Of a stretch of 64,000 nucleotides of DNA, positions 7,903 through 17,301 are shown piece by piece; position 1 is the first letter of the stretch; every line of letters starts with the position of its first letter. Under the pieces are notes generated by a model that saw only the letters and a list, made by a program, of their open reading frames with translations, ran no database searches and was not told the origin of the DNA. This stretch comes from Cupriavidus taiwanensis (GTDB taxonomy: Bacteria > Pseudomonadota > Gammaproteobacteria > Burkholderiales > Burkholderiaceae). The stretch is from the NCBI RefSeq assembly GCF_900250115.1, contig NZ_LT984803.1, positions 3,189,583 through 3,253,582 of the forward strand, in the 5' to 3' direction. A program made the position numbers and the translations under genes.

Positions 7903-8520
7903 TCAGGCTTCTCCTTTCTCGTCCTTGCCGATCACGATCTTGCTTTCGGACAGGAACTGGTAGGGGGGAACATCGAGATTCTGCGGAGCCGGCTTGTTCT
8001 TGAAGACGCGCCCGGCCAGATCGAAGGTCGATCCGTGGCAGGGGCAGAGGAAACCGGGATCAGTGCCGAGCTGAGGATTGGCACCGGGTGCGAAGGGGCC
8101 CGACGGGGAACAGCCGAGATGGGAACAAATACCCACTACCACCAGCACGTCCTTGTGCTCGGGACGCGAACGGGTTTCGTTCTTGCAGTACTCGGGCGTC
8201 TGCATGGTGAAAGGGATATCGGAATTGGGATCGGCCACTTCGCCGCCCGTCTTCTTCAGCGACGCCAGTTGCTCCTCCGTGCGCCGCATGATCCAGACCG
8301 GTTTGCCGCGCCACTCGACGGTCATCATCTCGCCCGGCTTCAGGGCGCCGATATCCGCCTCAACTGGGGCACCCGCGGCCTTGGCCTTCTCCGATGGTGC
8401 AAAGGTACTGACGAAAGGAACCGCTACCGCCACGCCTCCGACGCCGCCAGCGACGGATGTCGCGATCAACCAATTGCGGCGACCTTTATCCACGCTCTTC
8501 ACGTCTTGCTGGTCACTCAT
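7903..8520 (-). CDS. petA: Ubiquinol-cytochrome c reductase, Rieske iron-sulfur subunit
   Basis: A 205-residue Rieske protein. The N-terminal twin-arginine segment GRRNWLIATSVAGG (Arg14-Arg15) directs Tat-dependent insertion of the single membrane anchor (about 17-40); the tatABC genes lie 4-6 kb away. The [2Fe-2S] ligands are in Cys132-x-His134-LG-Cys137 and Cys159-P-Cys161-His162; Cys137 and Cys161 form the usual disulfide. A GAPVEADI hinge region follows the anchor. First gene of petABC. The promoter must lie in the 214-bp divergent gap shared with mscL. Confidence 0.96.
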   Translation of the reverse strand: MSDQQDVKSVDKGRRNWLIATSVAGGVGGVAVAVPFVSTFAPSEKAKAAGAPVEADIGALKPGEMMTVEWRGKPVWIMRRTEEQLASLKKTGGEVADPNSDIPFTMQTPEYCKNETRSRPEHKDVLVVVGICSHLGCSPSGPFAPGANPQLGTDPGFLCPCHGSTFDLAGRVFKNKPAPQNLDVPPYQFLSESKIVIGKDEKGEA

Positions 8521-8734
8521 TCCAAACCCCAGGGGAAGTCAATTTAGATTTTGCGTCAACCATAAAGTGTACCTTAGACACCTGCGCACTAGATAGGCAG
8601 AAAATGCCACGAGCTCGCGCGATTATCGGACATGCATCCCGGAAATCCGCCTGCACGCTTGATTTCCGGTGAGTGATGCGGCAGGCTTCCAGCTTGAAAG
8701 CGTTCACCCATTGCCACAAGAAGGAGAACCCCCC

Positions 8735-9160
8735 ATGGGCATGATCTCGGAATTCAGAACCTTCGCCGTACGCGGCAACGTCATCGACCTGGCTGTCGGT
8801 GTGATCATTGGCGCGGCGTTCGGCAAGATCGTGGATTCGGTGGTCAACGACCTGATCATGCCGTTGGTGGGCCGTGTTGTGGGCAAGCTGGATTTCTCCA
8901 GCCTGTTCATTGTTCTGTCGGATCCCCCTCCCGGGACACCGCTGACGCTCGATGCCCTGAAGAAGGCCGGCGTACCGGTGTTTGCCTATGGCAATTTCCT
9001 GACCATCGTCGTCAACTTCGTCATCCTGGCCTTCATCATCTTTCTGATGGTGCGCGCCTTCAACCGGATGCGCGCCGAAGAACCGGCGCCGCCTCCCGCT
9101 GCCCCGCCCGAGGAAGTGGCGCTGCTGCGTGAAATCCGGGACAGCCTGAAGGTCCGCTGA
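8735..9160 (+). CDS. mscL: Large-conductance mechanosensitive channel MscL
   Basis: A 141-residue pentameric emergency-release channel of the inner membrane. It has the N-terminal amphipathic helix [23 protein letters not shown], the glycine-rich pore helix TM1 ([18 protein letters not shown]), a periplasmic loop and TM2 ([22 protein letters not shown]), then a charged C-terminal helical bundle with a proline-rich linker ([13 protein letters not shown]). I chose the ATG at 8735 for its AAGGAG ribosome site and the conserved MxMISEFR start rather than the longer frame. Divergent from petABC, with its own terminator downstream. Confidence 0.97.
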   Translation: MGMISEFRTFAVRGNVIDLAVGVIIGAAFGKIVDSVVNDLIMPLVGRVVGKLDFSSLFIVLSDPPPGTPLTLDALKKAGVPVFAYGNFLTIVVNFVILAFIIFLMVRAFNRMRAEEPAPPPAAPPEEVALLREIRDSLKVR

Positions 9161-9180
9161 TTTCGAGTCCCGAACGATAA

Positions 9181-9209
9181 AACGGCCCCGCTGGGGCCGT
9201 TTTGTTTTT
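9181..9209 (+). terminator. Rho-independent terminator of mscL
   Basis: Nine-bp stem AACGGCCCC/GGGGCCGTT with a 3-base loop followed by TTTTGTTTTT, 20 bp after the mscL stop and 8 bp before the convergent Nif3-family stop codon. Confidence 0.92.
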
Positions 9210-9216
9210 CGTCAGA

Positions 9217-9963
9217 TCAGACCGGATTCGGAATATCAATAAAGGTATGGCGCAGGCCAAAGCGTTCGGCTACATGCGCGCCCAGCGACCGAATGCCATA
9301 GCGCTCGGTCGCATGATGGCCCGCCGCCAGATAGGCCACGCCGCTCTCGCGCGCCAGGTGCGTGGTCTGCTCCGAAACTTCGCCGCTCAGATAGGCGTCG
9401 ACGCCGGCGGCCACTGCGGCATCGAAATACCCCTGCGCCCCGCCCGTGCACCAGCCAACGGTGCGGATCATCTGCTCCGGCGCGCCGATCGCCAGCGGTT
9501 CCCGCCCGAGCACGCCGCCGACATGCGCAGCCAGCGCGGCAAGCGGCATCGGCGCGGGCAGCGTGCCGGTCCAGCACAGCTGATCGTCGCTGAAGCGGCC
9601 GGTGGGAGTGAAACCTAGCTGCAGGCCAAGTTGCGCGTTGTTGCCGAATTCCGGGTGATTATCCAGGGGCAGGTGGTAGGCGAACAAATTGATATCGGCC
9701 CCGAGCAGGCGCTTCAGGCGCGCATGCTTCTGCCCCACCACGCGCGCATCCTCGTTTTTCCAGAAATAGCCGTGATGCACGAGGATGGCGTCGGCGCCCG
9801 CCTCGACCGCGGCATCGACCAGCGCCAGGCTTGCCGTCACCCCGGTCACCACATGTGTGATCTCCGAGCGACCTTGCACTTGCAGCCCATTGGGACAATA
9901 GTCCTTGTAGCGGGAAACTTCCAACAGGTCGTTCAAGTACAATTCAAGCTCTTTTGTTTTCAT
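9217..9963 (-). CDS. Nif3-like dinuclear metal-centre protein (YbgI/DUF34 family)
   Basis: A 248-residue member of the NIF3 family, hexameric toroids with a two-metal site. Visible family marks are the N-terminal [10 protein letters not shown], the metal-binding [52 protein letters not shown] and near the C-terminus [11 protein letters not shown]. Despite annotations as GTP cyclohydrolase 1 type 2 in some genomes, the cellular function is not settled; E. coli YbgI has been implicated in DNA repair/2-oxo-acid metabolism only indirectly. It is divergent from the protease gene with only 20 bp between start codons, so the promoters must overlap the coding regions. Confidence 0.9.
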   Translation of the reverse strand: MKTKELELYLNDLLEVSRYKDYCPNGLQVQGRSEITHVVTGVTASLALVDAAVEAGADAILVHHGYFWKNEDARVVGQKHARLKRLLGADINLFAYHLPLDNHPEFGNNAQLGLQLGFTPTGRFSDDQLCWTGTLPAPMPLAALAAHVGGVLGREPLAIGAPEQMIRTVGWCTGGAQGYFDAAVAAGVDAYLSGEVSEQTTHLARESGVAYLAAGHHATERYGIRSLGAHVAERFGLRHTFIDIPNPV

Positions 9964-9983
9964 TTTCTGCTCAAAACTCCAAT

Positions 9984-11177
9984 ATGTTGCGGCGCTTTTG
10001 GCTGTTCTTTGCCCAGGCTGTCACCGTCGTGCTGGCGGTCTGGTTCGTCGTGGCAACGCTCAAGCCTGAATGGCTGCAGAGGGGGCGCGTCGCGGTCCAA
10101 TCCGGCTCGCCCATCGTGGCGCTCAAGGAGGTGGTGCCCAACGTGTCCGGTCCTGCGGCCGAAGGGTCATACAGCGAGGCCGCCCAGCTGGCCATGCCGG
10201 CGGTGGTCAATATCTTTACCAGCAAGAACGGCAACAAGCGCTCGCCCAATCCGCAGGCCGAGGATCCGTGGTTCCGCTTTTTCTTCGGCGACCGCCTGCC
10301 CGAGCGGCAGGAGCCGGTCTCCAGCCTGGGGTCGGGCGTCATCGTCAGCGCCGAGGGTTACATTCTAACCAACCACCACGTGGTCGACGGCGCCGACGAG
10401 ATCGAGATCGCGCTGACCGACGGCCGCAAGGCCAATGCCAAGGTGGTAGGCTCCGACCCGGAAACCGACCTGGCCGTGCTGAAGGTGACGCTCAAGGACC
10501 TGCCGGCAATCACGCTCGGCCGGCTCGAGAACGTGAAGGTGGGCGATGTGGTGCTGGCCATCGGCAACCCCTTCGGCGTGGGCCAGACCGTAACGATGGG
10601 CATCGTGTCCGCGCTCGGCCGCAGCCACCTGGGCATCAACACCTTCGAGAACTTCATCCAGACCGATGCCGCGATCAACCCCGGCAACTCGGGCGGCGCG
10701 CTGGTGGATGCGCAGGGCAACCTGCTCGGCATCAATACGGCGATCTATTCGCGCTCGGGCGGCTCGCTGGGCATCGGCTTCGCCATTCCGGTATCGACGG
10801 CCAAGCAGGTGATGGAGTCGATCATCTCGACCGGCAGCGTGACGCGCGGCTGGATCGGCGTCGAGCCGCAGGACATGACGCCGGAGATTGCCGAGTCGTT
10901 CGGGCTCGATGCCAAGGAAGGCGCGCTGATCGCCGCCGTGGTCCAGGGCGGTCCGGCCGACAAGGCGGGGGTGCGGCCCGGCGATGTGCTGACCAAGGTG
11001 GATGGCTTGTCGATCACGGACACCACGGCGCTCCTCAATGCCATTGCCCAGCTCAAGCCCGGCGTGGACATCAAGATGACGGTGATTCGCCGCGGCAAGC
11101 CGACGGACCTGACGGTCACCATCGGCAAGCGGCCCCCGCCGCCGCGCCGCTCGCTGCCGTTCGAAGAGGAAGAGTAA
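9984..11177 (+). CDS. Membrane-anchored trypsin-like serine protease with one PDZ domain (DegS/DegQ family)
   Basis: A 397-residue periplasmic protease. The N-terminal hydrophobic segment (about residues 3-25, [21 protein letters not shown]) is a membrane anchor rather than a cleaved signal. The protease domain carries His132 (TNHHVVDGA), Asp162 ([11 protein letters not shown]) and Ser236 ([10 protein letters not shown]). A single PDZ domain follows (about 265-375), the DegS/AlgW arrangement rather than the two PDZ domains of DegP. The C-terminus is basic/proline-rich then acidic. The ATG at 9984 is preferred; an upstream in-frame start at 9954 would overlap the divergent gene and adds non-conserved residues. 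DegS-type enzymes sense misfolded outer-membrane proteins; no anti-sigma substrate gene is adjacent. Confidence 0.88.
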   Translation: MLRRFWLFFAQAVTVVLAVWFVVATLKPEWLQRGRVAVQSGSPIVALKEVVPNVSGPAAEGSYSEAAQLAMPAVVNIFTSKNGNKRSPNPQAEDPWFRFFFGDRLPERQEPVSSLGSGVIVSAEGYILTNHHVVDGADEIEIALTDGRKANAKVVGSDPETDLAVLKVTLKDLPAITLGRLENVKVGDVVLAIGNPFGVGQTVTMGIVSALGRSHLGINTFENFIQTDAAINPGNSGGALVDAQGNLLGINTAIYSRSGGSLGIGFAIPVSTAKQVMESIISTGSVTRGWIGVEPQDMTPEIAESFGLDAKEGALIAAVVQGGPADKAGVRPGDVLTKVDGLSITDTTALLNAIAQLKPGVDIKMTVIRRGKPTDLTVTIGKRPPPPRRSLPFEEEE

Positions 11178-11207
11178 GCCGGGCCTTGCCCAGTACCGCA
11201 GTCAGCA

Positions 11208-11234
11208 AACCCGCCAGCGATGGCGGGTTTTTTT
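11208..11234 (+). terminator. Rho-independent terminator of the protease gene
   Basis: Stem AACCCGCCA/TGGCGGGTT with loop GCGA and seven T, 31 bp after the protease stop. Confidence 0.92.
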
Positions 11235-11490
11235 GTGCCCGCATCGATTGCGGGACTGGGAGTAGCGGCAAGACCGGTTGGCCTGCGTCCTGATTCGGCA
11301 GCGCCACAGCGTCTTGCCTCGCAATGCCAGTTGTCCAGGCAATCGCAACCCCTCCAAATGGATCCGTCAGCGCGCCATGCCTGGCGGCCACTGTCCGCGT
11401 GGCTCGAAGAGGCAAATGCCAACGGATACTGCCCTTAGCGAAAGTTGCGCGGTCTGACTGCAAGGGGGACGCAGCGCAAGGGGATTGCGC
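11235..11490. other. Intergenic gap between two converging terminators
   Basis: About 256 bp between the protease terminator and the porin terminator. I found no plausible coding frame, tRNA, promoter pair or strong repeat in it. Confidence 0.6.
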
Positions 11491-11527
11491 AAAAGAAAAC
11501 GCCGGCATCCTTGCGGATGCCGGCGTT
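11491..11527 (-). terminator. Rho-independent terminator of the porin gene
   Basis: Perfect 13-bp stem (11498-11510 with 11515-11527), loop TTGC, followed on the minus strand by TTTTCTTTT. It lies about 40 bp after the porin stop codon. Confidence 0.92.
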
Positions 11528-11566
11528 CTTCCAGTCAATCTTCAGCGGGCGGAGGCCCGCGTCAGA

Positions 11567-12661
11567 TTAGAACTTGTGGCGCAGACCAACCACAGCACCG
11601 AACTGGTCCTTGCCCGACTGCACGGTGTTGAAGCCGTTCACGCCCAGCAGCGAGCCGTTGTCGTTCAGAGCGTACGACAGCGAGGTGTACACGTCGGTAC
11701 GCTTCGACAGCGCGTAGTCGGCGGTCACGACGAATTGCCACGGATCGGCGTCCGACTTGCGGAAGTCTTGGTAGTACGCAGCGCCCGACAGCGAGAACGC
11801 CGGGGTCAGCTGGTAACCCAGACCCAGCCAGTACAGGTTGGAGGTACCGTTGACGGCAAGCGGGTTCTCGGCAGTGGCGATCTGGCCCGGCAGGCTTGCG
11901 CCGTCGGCAGCCTTGGCCCAACGATAGCCAGCGTAGACCTTGGCCGGGCCGAAGGCGTAGTTGGCACCAACGGTGGCGCGGCGGATACGCTGACCGCTTG
12001 CGTCGACGGGAGCAGCGACGGGGCCGACGGTCGAGCCGTGGACTTCGTCATAAGCAGCACCAACCGAGAACGGGCCAGCTGCGTAGTTCAGCATGGCGCC
12101 GTACTCTTGGCCGCGGCGGAAGGCGCCGGCGACTTCCTGGCCGTTGCTGTTGAAGCTGTAGAAGGCCGAAGCGGTCAGGCCACCGAACTTGCCGATGTAC
12201 TTGACGGTGTTGTCAGCGCGCGAAGCGAAGGCGGCGTCCTGAGCCAGGATACCGTAGCGCGACGAGATGGCCATCGGATCATAGATCAGGCCGAAGTCGT
12301 AGAAGGCGGTCTGTTGACGGCCCAGCAGCAGCGAACCGTAGTTGCTTTGCAGACCGACGTAGGCTTGACGACCGAACAGACGACCACCTTGGGCCGAACG
12401 ACCGTCATCCAGGTCGAAACCGCTTTCCAGGACGAACACGCCCTTCAGACCGCCACCCAGGTCTTCCACGCCACGCAGGCCCCAGCGCGAACCGGACTGG
12501 TTACCCGACGACATGCGGAACAGATCGTCGCCGGCAGCGTTGGCCTTGCTGACGTATTCGAGGCCGACGTCAGCCACGCCGTACAGGGTCACGCTCGACT
12601 GGGCATACGCGCCACCAGCGGCCAGAGCGGCGACGGCAGCAGCAAACAGTTTCATCTTCAT
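11567..12661 (-). CDS. Gram-negative porin (Burkholderiales type, Porin_4)
   Basis: A 364-residue outer-membrane trimeric porin. The ATG at 12661 has AAGGAA eight bases upstream; the longer frame is not credible. The signal peptide MKMKLFAAAVAALAAGGAYA is cleaved before QSSVTLYGVADVGLEYV, the canonical mature start of this family. Alternating beta-strand patterns and loop regions run to the C-terminus, which ends GAVVGLRHKF with terminal Phe, the outer-membrane insertion signal. Strong terminator and a clear -10 box (CATAAT at 12746-12751 on the minus strand) indicate an independent, highly expressed gene. Codon use appears biased to the most frequent codons, consistent with abundance. Solute specificity is unknown. 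Confidence 0.93.
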   Translation of the reverse strand: MKMKLFAAAVAALAAGGAYAQSSVTLYGVADVGLEYVSKANAAGDDLFRMSSGNQSGSRWGLRGVEDLGGGLKGVFVLESGFDLDDGRSAQGGRLFGRQAYVGLQSNYGSLLLGRQQTAFYDFGLIYDPMAISSRYGILAQDAAFASRADNTVKYIGKFGGLTASAFYSFNSNGQEVAGAFRRGQEYGAMLNYAAGPFSVGAAYDEVHGSTVGPVAAPVDASGQRIRRATVGANYAFGPAKVYAGYRWAKAADGASLPGQIATAENPLAVNGTSNLYWLGLGYQLTPAFSLSGAAYYQDFRKSDADPWQFVVTADYALSKRTDVYTSLSYALNDNGSLLGVNGFNTVQSGKDQFGAVVGLRHKF

Positions 12662-12745
12662 ATCGACACTTTCCTTGTCAACTGATTGGGAAATCTTGGT
12701 TGCCCAAGTGCTTGGGCGACGCATTTACATTCACGTCTGCTGCGT

Positions 12746-12751
12746 ATTATG
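12746..12751 (-). promoter_or_regulatory. Likely -10 box of the porin promoter
   Basis: CATAAT on the minus strand, giving a start site near 12739 and a leader of roughly 78 nt before the porin ATG. No good -35 box is seen 17 bp upstream (TCTGAG), and the spacer has a run of seven G. Confidence 0.4.
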
Positions 12752-12893
12752 TGCCAGCCCCCCCGGCCCTCAGAAGGCTTTTTCGGCGTAAACCATGCTT
12801 ACCGGCGGTTTTTGTTGTCGGGGAGCAACAGGAATGCCGACAAAAATCCCCAATTTGGTGCAAACAGCGCTGCGGGTTGCGAAAAAAGCTGCC

Positions 12894-13700
12894 TCAGTGC
12901 GATTCGTCGGGCTGCGTTTCTGCGGAAGTGGCCTGTTCGGCTACCGGGCGCCCGACAAAGCGGGCCAGGATCAGGCCAAGTTCGTAAAGGGCTACGAGTG
13001 GGACGGCGAGCAGCAGTTGCGACAGCACGTCCGGCGGCGTGACGATGGCGGCAATGATGAAGGCCCCGACGATCACATAGGGGCGGATCTGCTTGAGCTT
13101 TTCCAGTTCCACCACGCCAAACCGCACCAGCACGATCACCACCACCGGCACTTCGAAGGTAATGCCGAAGGCGAGGAAGGTGGTCATGGCGAAGCTGAGG
13201 TATTTGTCGATGTCGGTGGACATCTCCGCCCCCAGGGGCGCGTTGTAGTGCGCCATGAAATGGAACACCGTGGGAAACACCAGAAAATACGCAAAGGCCA
13301 CGCCGCACAGGAACAGGAAATAACTGCTCGATACCAGCGGCAGGATCAGGCGCTTCTCATGCTGGTACAGGCCCGGGGCGACAAACTGCCAGACCTGGTA
13401 GAGCACCCATGGCAGCGCGATCAGGAACGCCACCAGCAAGGTGACCTTCATCGGCACGAAGAACGAGCCCGTCACGTCGGTGACGATCATCTTGCCGCCC
13501 TTGGGCAGCGATTCCATCAGCGGCGCGGAAAACAGATTGAAGATGACCGGCGCCCAGTAGACCAGCGAGACAAACACCAGGATGATGCCGGCCACGGCCT
13601 TGACTAGTCGCTGGCGCAACTCGACCAGGTGTGAGATGAAGGTTTCCTGCTGCGACTCGTCTTGCGGGTCTTGGGGATCGGAGGACCGGGTGTCGCTCAT
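12894..13700 (-). CDS. tatC: Sec-independent translocase subunit TatC
   Basis: A 268-residue inner-membrane protein that recognises twin-arginine signal peptides. Six hydrophobic segments are visible. Family marks are FISHLVELRQRLVKAV at the N-terminus, the loop GSFFVPMKVTLLVAF, LPWVLYQVWQFVAPGLYQHEKR and the region KYLSFAMTTFLAFGITFEVPV, then VTPPDVLSQLLLAVP. Last gene of the long minus-strand cluster and of tatABC. Substrates encoded within this window include the Rieske protein and MsrP. Confidence 0.97.
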   Translation of the reverse strand: MSDTRSSDPQDPQDESQQETFISHLVELRQRLVKAVAGIILVFVSLVYWAPVIFNLFSAPLMESLPKGGKMIVTDVTGSFFVPMKVTLLVAFLIALPWVLYQVWQFVAPGLYQHEKRLILPLVSSSYFLFLCGVAFAYFLVFPTVFHFMAHYNAPLGAEMSTDIDKYLSFAMTTFLAFGITFEVPVVVIVLVRFGVVELEKLKQIRPYVIVGAFIIAAIVTPPDVLSQLLLAVPLVALYELGLILARFVGRPVAEQATSAETQPDESH

Positions 13701-13824
13701 GGCGTGAACCGCTCAGCCGCGAGGGCTGGCAAGTGGATCGATGAAACCGCAACGTGGCGGCGTGGGAAGGCGGACACAACGACAGCGGCCACGACGGCCG
13801 GCAGGAGTTCGCCGCGCGCCATGC

Positions 13825-14346
13825 TTATTCGAAGAAGGAACGGGAGGGCCGGCTTGCCGGCCGGTGGCGCTTGACGCGCGCCGCGCCTGACTGCACCCAG
13901 ACGCGGACATTGTGCTGGCGCTTGAACCACAGCGGACGCGCGCCCTGCTTGACGCGCCAGCTCTTGCGCCCGTTGTGCGCCTTGTGCGCCGCGTCCCAGC
14001 TGGGCACGAAACCGGCGCCGGCATCGCTGCCGCTGAGGCCGCTGGTGCCGCCGCTGGCCTCGGCGCCGCCGAGCGCTTCGTTGAGCGCCTGGGTCTGCTC
14101 GCTGACTTCCTTGTGGATAGTGCGCTCGACATCGCGCGCGGCGTCCTCGAATTCCGTGCGCATCTTGCGCAGTTCTTCCAGTTCGACCTCGCGGCTGACT
14201 TCGGCCTTGACGTCGTTGATGTAGCGCTGCGCACGGCCGACCAGTGCGCCCACCGTGCGCGCGACCTTGGGCAGCCGTTCGGGACCGATCACGATCAGTG
14301 CCACGGCGCCGATCAGCGCCAGCTTGGAAATGCCGAGATCAATCAT
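13825..14346 (-). CDS. tatB: Sec-independent translocase subunit TatB
   Basis: A 173-residue TatB. It has a single N-terminal membrane helix (MIDLGISKLALIGAVALIVIG), the PERLP hinge motif, a long charged amphipathic helix to about residue 95 (RAQRYINDVKAEVSREVELEELRKM) and a Gly/Ser-rich then basic tail. TatB forms the substrate-binding complex with TatC. It lies between tatA and tatC; the 124-bp gap to tatC is the largest within the tat genes. Confidence 0.94.
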   Translation of the reverse strand: MIDLGISKLALIGAVALIVIGPERLPKVARTVGALVGRAQRYINDVKAEVSREVELEELRKMRTEFEDAARDVERTIHKEVSEQTQALNEALGGAEASGGTSGLSGSDAGAGFVPSWDAAHKAHNGRKSWRVKQGARPLWFKRQHNVRVWVQSGAARVKRHRPASRPSRSFFE

Positions 14347-14439
14347 GCGGACACATCATGCGGACAAAATGCGGAATAGCGCGGGCGCGCAACGACACGC
14401 GCAGCGAGGATTGCGTGGAAGGGAAGGCACACCGCCGGC

Positions 14440-14670
14440 TTATTGCTGGCGGGATTTTTCCTTGGCGTCGACGTCGATGGTGGTGGAATCGCGCAGTTCC
14501 TTGGACGCACCCGGCTGGGCGCCCTTGTCTTCGCCGTCCTTCATGCCGTCCTTGAAGCCCTTGACCGCGCCGCCCAGGTCCTGGCCGATATTGCGCAGCT
14601 TCTTGGTGCCGAACACCAGCATGACGATCACCAGCACGATCAGCCAGTGCCAAATGCTAAACGAACCCAT
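14440..14670 (-). CDS. tatA: Sec-independent translocase subunit TatA
   Basis: A 76-residue TatA starting [21 protein letters not shown], then the hinge and amphipathic helix [22 protein letters not shown] with the conserved FG-TKK and F residues, followed by a polar tail. The ATG at 14670 has AGGAG upstream and is the conserved start; the longer frame adds ten unconvincing residues. TatA oligomers form the translocation pathway. Confidence 0.95.
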   Translation of the reverse strand: MGSFSIWHWLIVLVIVMLVFGTKKLRNIGQDLGGAVKGFKDGMKDGEDKGAQPGASKELRDSTTIDVDAKEKSRQQ

Positions 14671-14816
14671 CTCTTGCTCCTGATGCAGCCGCGGGCGCAA
14701 TCATTGATGCCCGGACCCGTTGTTCCGTCCCGTGATGGCCGCGCCGGGCGACGGTTGCCGGCACAGCTTCTGCCCGGGCGTTGCCGCCGCGGACACTCCC
14801 TGCCAAGGCCGCCCGG

Positions 14817-15173
14817 TCAGGGCAGCGGTCCCTTCCAGGCGTGGCGCGGACCACCGAGCACATGCAGGTGCAGGTGGTAGACCTCCTGTCCGCCGTCCGG
14901 ACCGGTGTTGATCACCGTCCGGAAGCCGTTGGAACAGCCGGCCGCGCGCGCCAGTTCAGGCACCTTCAGCATCATTCTAGCAAGCAGCTCTCCTTCGCCG
15001 GCGCCGCAATCGGCCAGCGAGTCGACATGTGCCTTGGGAATGACCAGCAAGTGTACCGGGGCCTTAGGATGGATATCGTGGAAAGCCAGCATGTCGTCGT
15101 CTTCATAGACTTTGTTCGACGGCAGCTGGCCGGCCACGATCTTGCAGAAGATGCAATTATCCTGAGCGTTCAT
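14817..15173 (-). CDS. hinT: HIT-family purine nucleoside phosphoramidase (HinT-like)
   Basis: A 118-residue histidine-triad protein with the N-terminal zinc-type residues CIFCKIV, AFHDIHPKAPVHLLVIPKAH, and the triad motif YHLHLHVLGG close to the C-terminus. HinT hydrolyses AMP-amidates and aminoacyl adenylates. The length is standard. It sits between the small membrane protein gene and tatA, the usual Burkholderiales his-tat arrangement. Confidence 0.93.
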   Translation of the reverse strand: MNAQDNCIFCKIVAGQLPSNKVYEDDDMLAFHDIHPKAPVHLLVIPKAHVDSLADCGAGEGELLARMMLKVPELARAAGCSNGFRTVINTGPDGGQEVYHLHLHVLGGPRHAWKGPLP

Positions 15174-15234
15174 GAAAATTTCATTGCGACGGCCGCGGCC
15201 GCGGTGACCGCCTGAGGCATCGGCCGGCCCGACA

Positions 15235-15627
15235 TCAGAATTGCTGGTCCGGGTACATCGGCTTGCTGTCGTTCAGATACAGCCAGCCCTTGACGATACG
15301 ATACAGCATCCACAGCGACAGCACGCCCCACACGGCAAAGGCCAGCGGCATCAGTACGACTGTCGCGAACAGCACCCCGCCCAGCACGCCCCAGGCCACC
15401 GACCACCAGAACGAGCGGATCTGCCAGGCGAAGTGCGAGGCATACAGCGATCCGCGGGCGTCGTCGCGCTTGACATAGTCAATCACGATGGCGATCAGCG
15501 CGGTGATGCCGCCGGTGAGCCAGAAGATCGCATACAGCGCGTAAAGGATGTGCAGCAGCTTGCGCAGGCCGCCCAGCTGTTCGCCGCTGGGAGTGGTGAC
15601 CTGCCCGGTGTAGTCGTTCGCCATCAT
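15235..15627 (-). CDS. Small membrane protein, DUF4870-like
   Basis: A 130-residue protein with about four hydrophobic stretches (roughly 24-50, 67-80, 80-98 and 98-112). The motif region LRKLLHILYALYAIFWLTGG and the C-terminal YRIVKGWLYLNDSKPMY fit DUF4870/TMEM-like small proteins commonly placed between hisE and hinT in Burkholderiales. Two ATG codons in tandem (15627 and 15624) are possible starts. No function is known; the conserved position in the his-tat cluster probably reflects cotranscription only. Confidence 0.75.
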   Translation of the reverse strand: MMANDYTGQVTTPSGEQLGGLRKLLHILYALYAIFWLTGGITALIAIVIDYVKRDDARGSLYASHFAWQIRSFWWSVAWGVLGGVLFATVVLMPLAFAVWGVLSLWMLYRIVKGWLYLNDSKPMYPDQQF

Positions 15628-15686
15628 CGCCCTCGGTTGGAAGCCTGCCTTGCGGCAAGCGGGAAACCGGCCGGCACCCGCGCCGG

Positions 15687-16058
15687 CTAGTCCTTGCGCC
15701 GGGCCTTTTCTTCCAGGCCGGACAGCCCCTCGCGCCGCGCCAGCTCGTTGACCACGTCAGCCGGCGTCAGGCCGAAGTTTGCCAGCAGCACCATGCTATG
15801 GAACCACAGGTCGGCCACTTCGTAGACTACCTTGCCGGCCGCGGGGCCGCTTTCGCCGGCGGCGCGCGCGTCCTTGGCGGCCATCACGGTCTCGGTGGCT
15901 TCCTCGCCGATCTTCTTCAGGATGGCGTCGTCGCCCTTGCTGAACAGGCGCGCCACGTAAGACTTGTCCGGGTCGCCGCCGTTGGCGGGCTTGCGCGATT
16001 CCAGCACCTCGGCCAGGCGCGCCAGGACATCGTTGCTGCTGAGTGCGTTGTCGCTCAT
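15687..16058 (-). CDS. hisE: Phosphoribosyl-ATP pyrophosphatase
   Basis: A 123-residue HisE, an all-alpha MazG-fold enzyme removing pyrophosphate from phosphoribosyl-ATP in step 2 of histidine synthesis. Family residues include [30 protein letters not shown] and [21 protein letters not shown]. Start overlaps the hisI stop by four bases (ATGA), so the two are translationally coupled. HisE and HisI are separate here, unlike the fused HisIE of enterobacteria. Confidence 0.96.
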   Translation of the reverse strand: MSDNALSSNDVLARLAEVLESRKPANGGDPDKSYVARLFSKGDDAILKKIGEEATETVMAAKDARAAGESGPAAGKVVYEVADLWFHSMVLLANFGLTPADVVNELARREGLSGLEEKARRKD

Positions 16059-16459
16059 GGCTTGGTGTAGATCTGGGCAGGGTCCTTCAGCACCGGCTCG
16101 ACCGTCTGCCAGTCGCCGGCGTCCGCATCGCCCTCGAATTTCTGGAAGAAGCAGGAATGGCGCCCGGTATGGCAGGCGATGCTGTCGATTTGCGTCACCT
16201 TCAGCAGCACCACGTCTTCATCGCAATCCAGACGGATCTCGTGCACCTTCTGCACGTGGCCCGATTCCTCGCCCTTGTGCCACAGGCGCTTGCGCGAGCG
16301 CGACCAGAACACGGCCTCGCCCAGCTCCACGGTGCGCAGCAGCGCCTCGCGGTTCATGAACGCGAACATCAGCACGTCGTTCGAGCCGACTTCCTGCACG
16401 ATCACCGGCACCAGGCCGTTGTCGTCCCATTTCACTTTGTTGAGCCACTTCTTCGGCAT
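16055..16459 (-). CDS. hisI: Phosphoribosyl-AMP cyclohydrolase
   Basis: A 134-residue HisI, opening the purine ring of phosphoribosyl-AMP (step 3). Metal-binding and catalytic marks are [17 protein letters not shown], the DCDED motif and [11 protein letters not shown]. Start ATG at 16459, only 2 bp after the hisF stop; the longer upstream frame overlaps hisF and is rejected. Confidence 0.96.
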   Translation of the reverse strand: MPKKWLNKVKWDDNGLVPVIVQEVGSNDVLMFAFMNREALLRTVELGEAVFWSRSRKRLWHKGEESGHVQKVHEIRLDCDEDVVLLKVTQIDSIACHTGRHSCFFQKFEGDADAGDWQTVEPVLKDPAQIYTKP

Positions 16460-16461
16460 GA

Positions 16462-17232
16462 TCAGATCCGCACGGGTATGCCCTCGCGGGCCATGAATGC
16501 CTTGGCTTCGCCCACGGTGTGCTGGCCGTAGTGGAAGATGCTGGCGGCCAGCACCGCGTCGGCGCGGCCCCGGGTGATGCCGTCGGCCAGGTCCTGCAGG
16601 CCGCCGACGCCGCCCGAGGCGATCACCGGCACCGGTACCGCGTCGCTGACCGCGCGGGTCAGCTCCAGGTCGAAGCCGCTGCGGGTGCCATCGCGGTCCA
16701 TGCTGGTCAGCAAGATCTCGCCGGCGCCACGCGTGGCCATCTCGCGTGCCCATTGCACCGCATCCAGCCCGGTCGCCTTGCGCCCGCCGTGGGTGAAGAC
16801 CTCCCAGCGCGGCGCTTCGCCGGGGGCGGAGCTGCGCTTGGCGTCGATCGCCACCACGATGCACTGCGAGCCATAGCGTGCGGCGGCGTCCGACACCAGC
16901 TGCGGGTTGGCGATCGCCGACGAATTGACGCTGATCTTGTCTGCGCCGGCATTGAGCAGGCGCCGCACGTCTTCGACGGTACGCACGCCGCCGCCGACCG
17001 TCAGCGGGATGAACACCTGCGAGGCGACGTCCTCGATGATATGCAGCATCAGGTCACGCCCGTCGCTGGTCGCGGTGATGTCGAGGAATGTGATTTCGTC
17101 GGCGCCCTGCTCGTCATAGCGGCGCGCGATTTCCACGGGATCGCCCGCGTCGCGCAGCTCGACAAAGTTGACGCCCTTGACCACCCGCCCGTTGGTCACG
17201 TCCAGGCAGGGGATGATACGTTTGGCTAGCAT
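16462..17232 (-). CDS. hisF: Imidazole glycerol phosphate synthase, cyclase subunit
   Basis: A 256-residue (beta/alpha)8 barrel. It uses ammonia from HisH to form imidazole glycerol phosphate and AICAR. Start [20 protein letters not shown] contains the catalytic Asp11; Asp130-region VAIDAKR and the phosphate loops [10 protein letters not shown] and ASGGVGGL are present. The ATG at 17232 gives the canonical N-terminus. Confidence 0.97.
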   Translation of the reverse strand: MLAKRIIPCLDVTNGRVVKGVNFVELRDAGDPVEIARRYDEQGADEITFLDITATSDGRDLMLHIIEDVASQVFIPLTVGGGVRTVEDVRRLLNAGADKISVNSSAIANPQLVSDAAARYGSQCIVVAIDAKRSSAPGEAPRWEVFTHGGRKATGLDAVQWAREMATRGAGEILLTSMDRDGTRSGFDLELTRAVSDAVPVPVIASGGVGGLQDLADGITRGRADAVLAASIFHYGQHTVGEAKAFMAREGIPVRI

Positions 17233-17301
17233 GAGATTCCTTGTCCGCCACCGCTGCCGTGCCGGCAGCGGCCGGGCGGCCGCGCCCACGGCGCCGTTGC
17301 C

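Noticed and set aside
6002..7963. A 653-codon open frame opposite petB and petC
   Set aside because: Histidine- and acid-rich shadow of conserved cytochrome genes.
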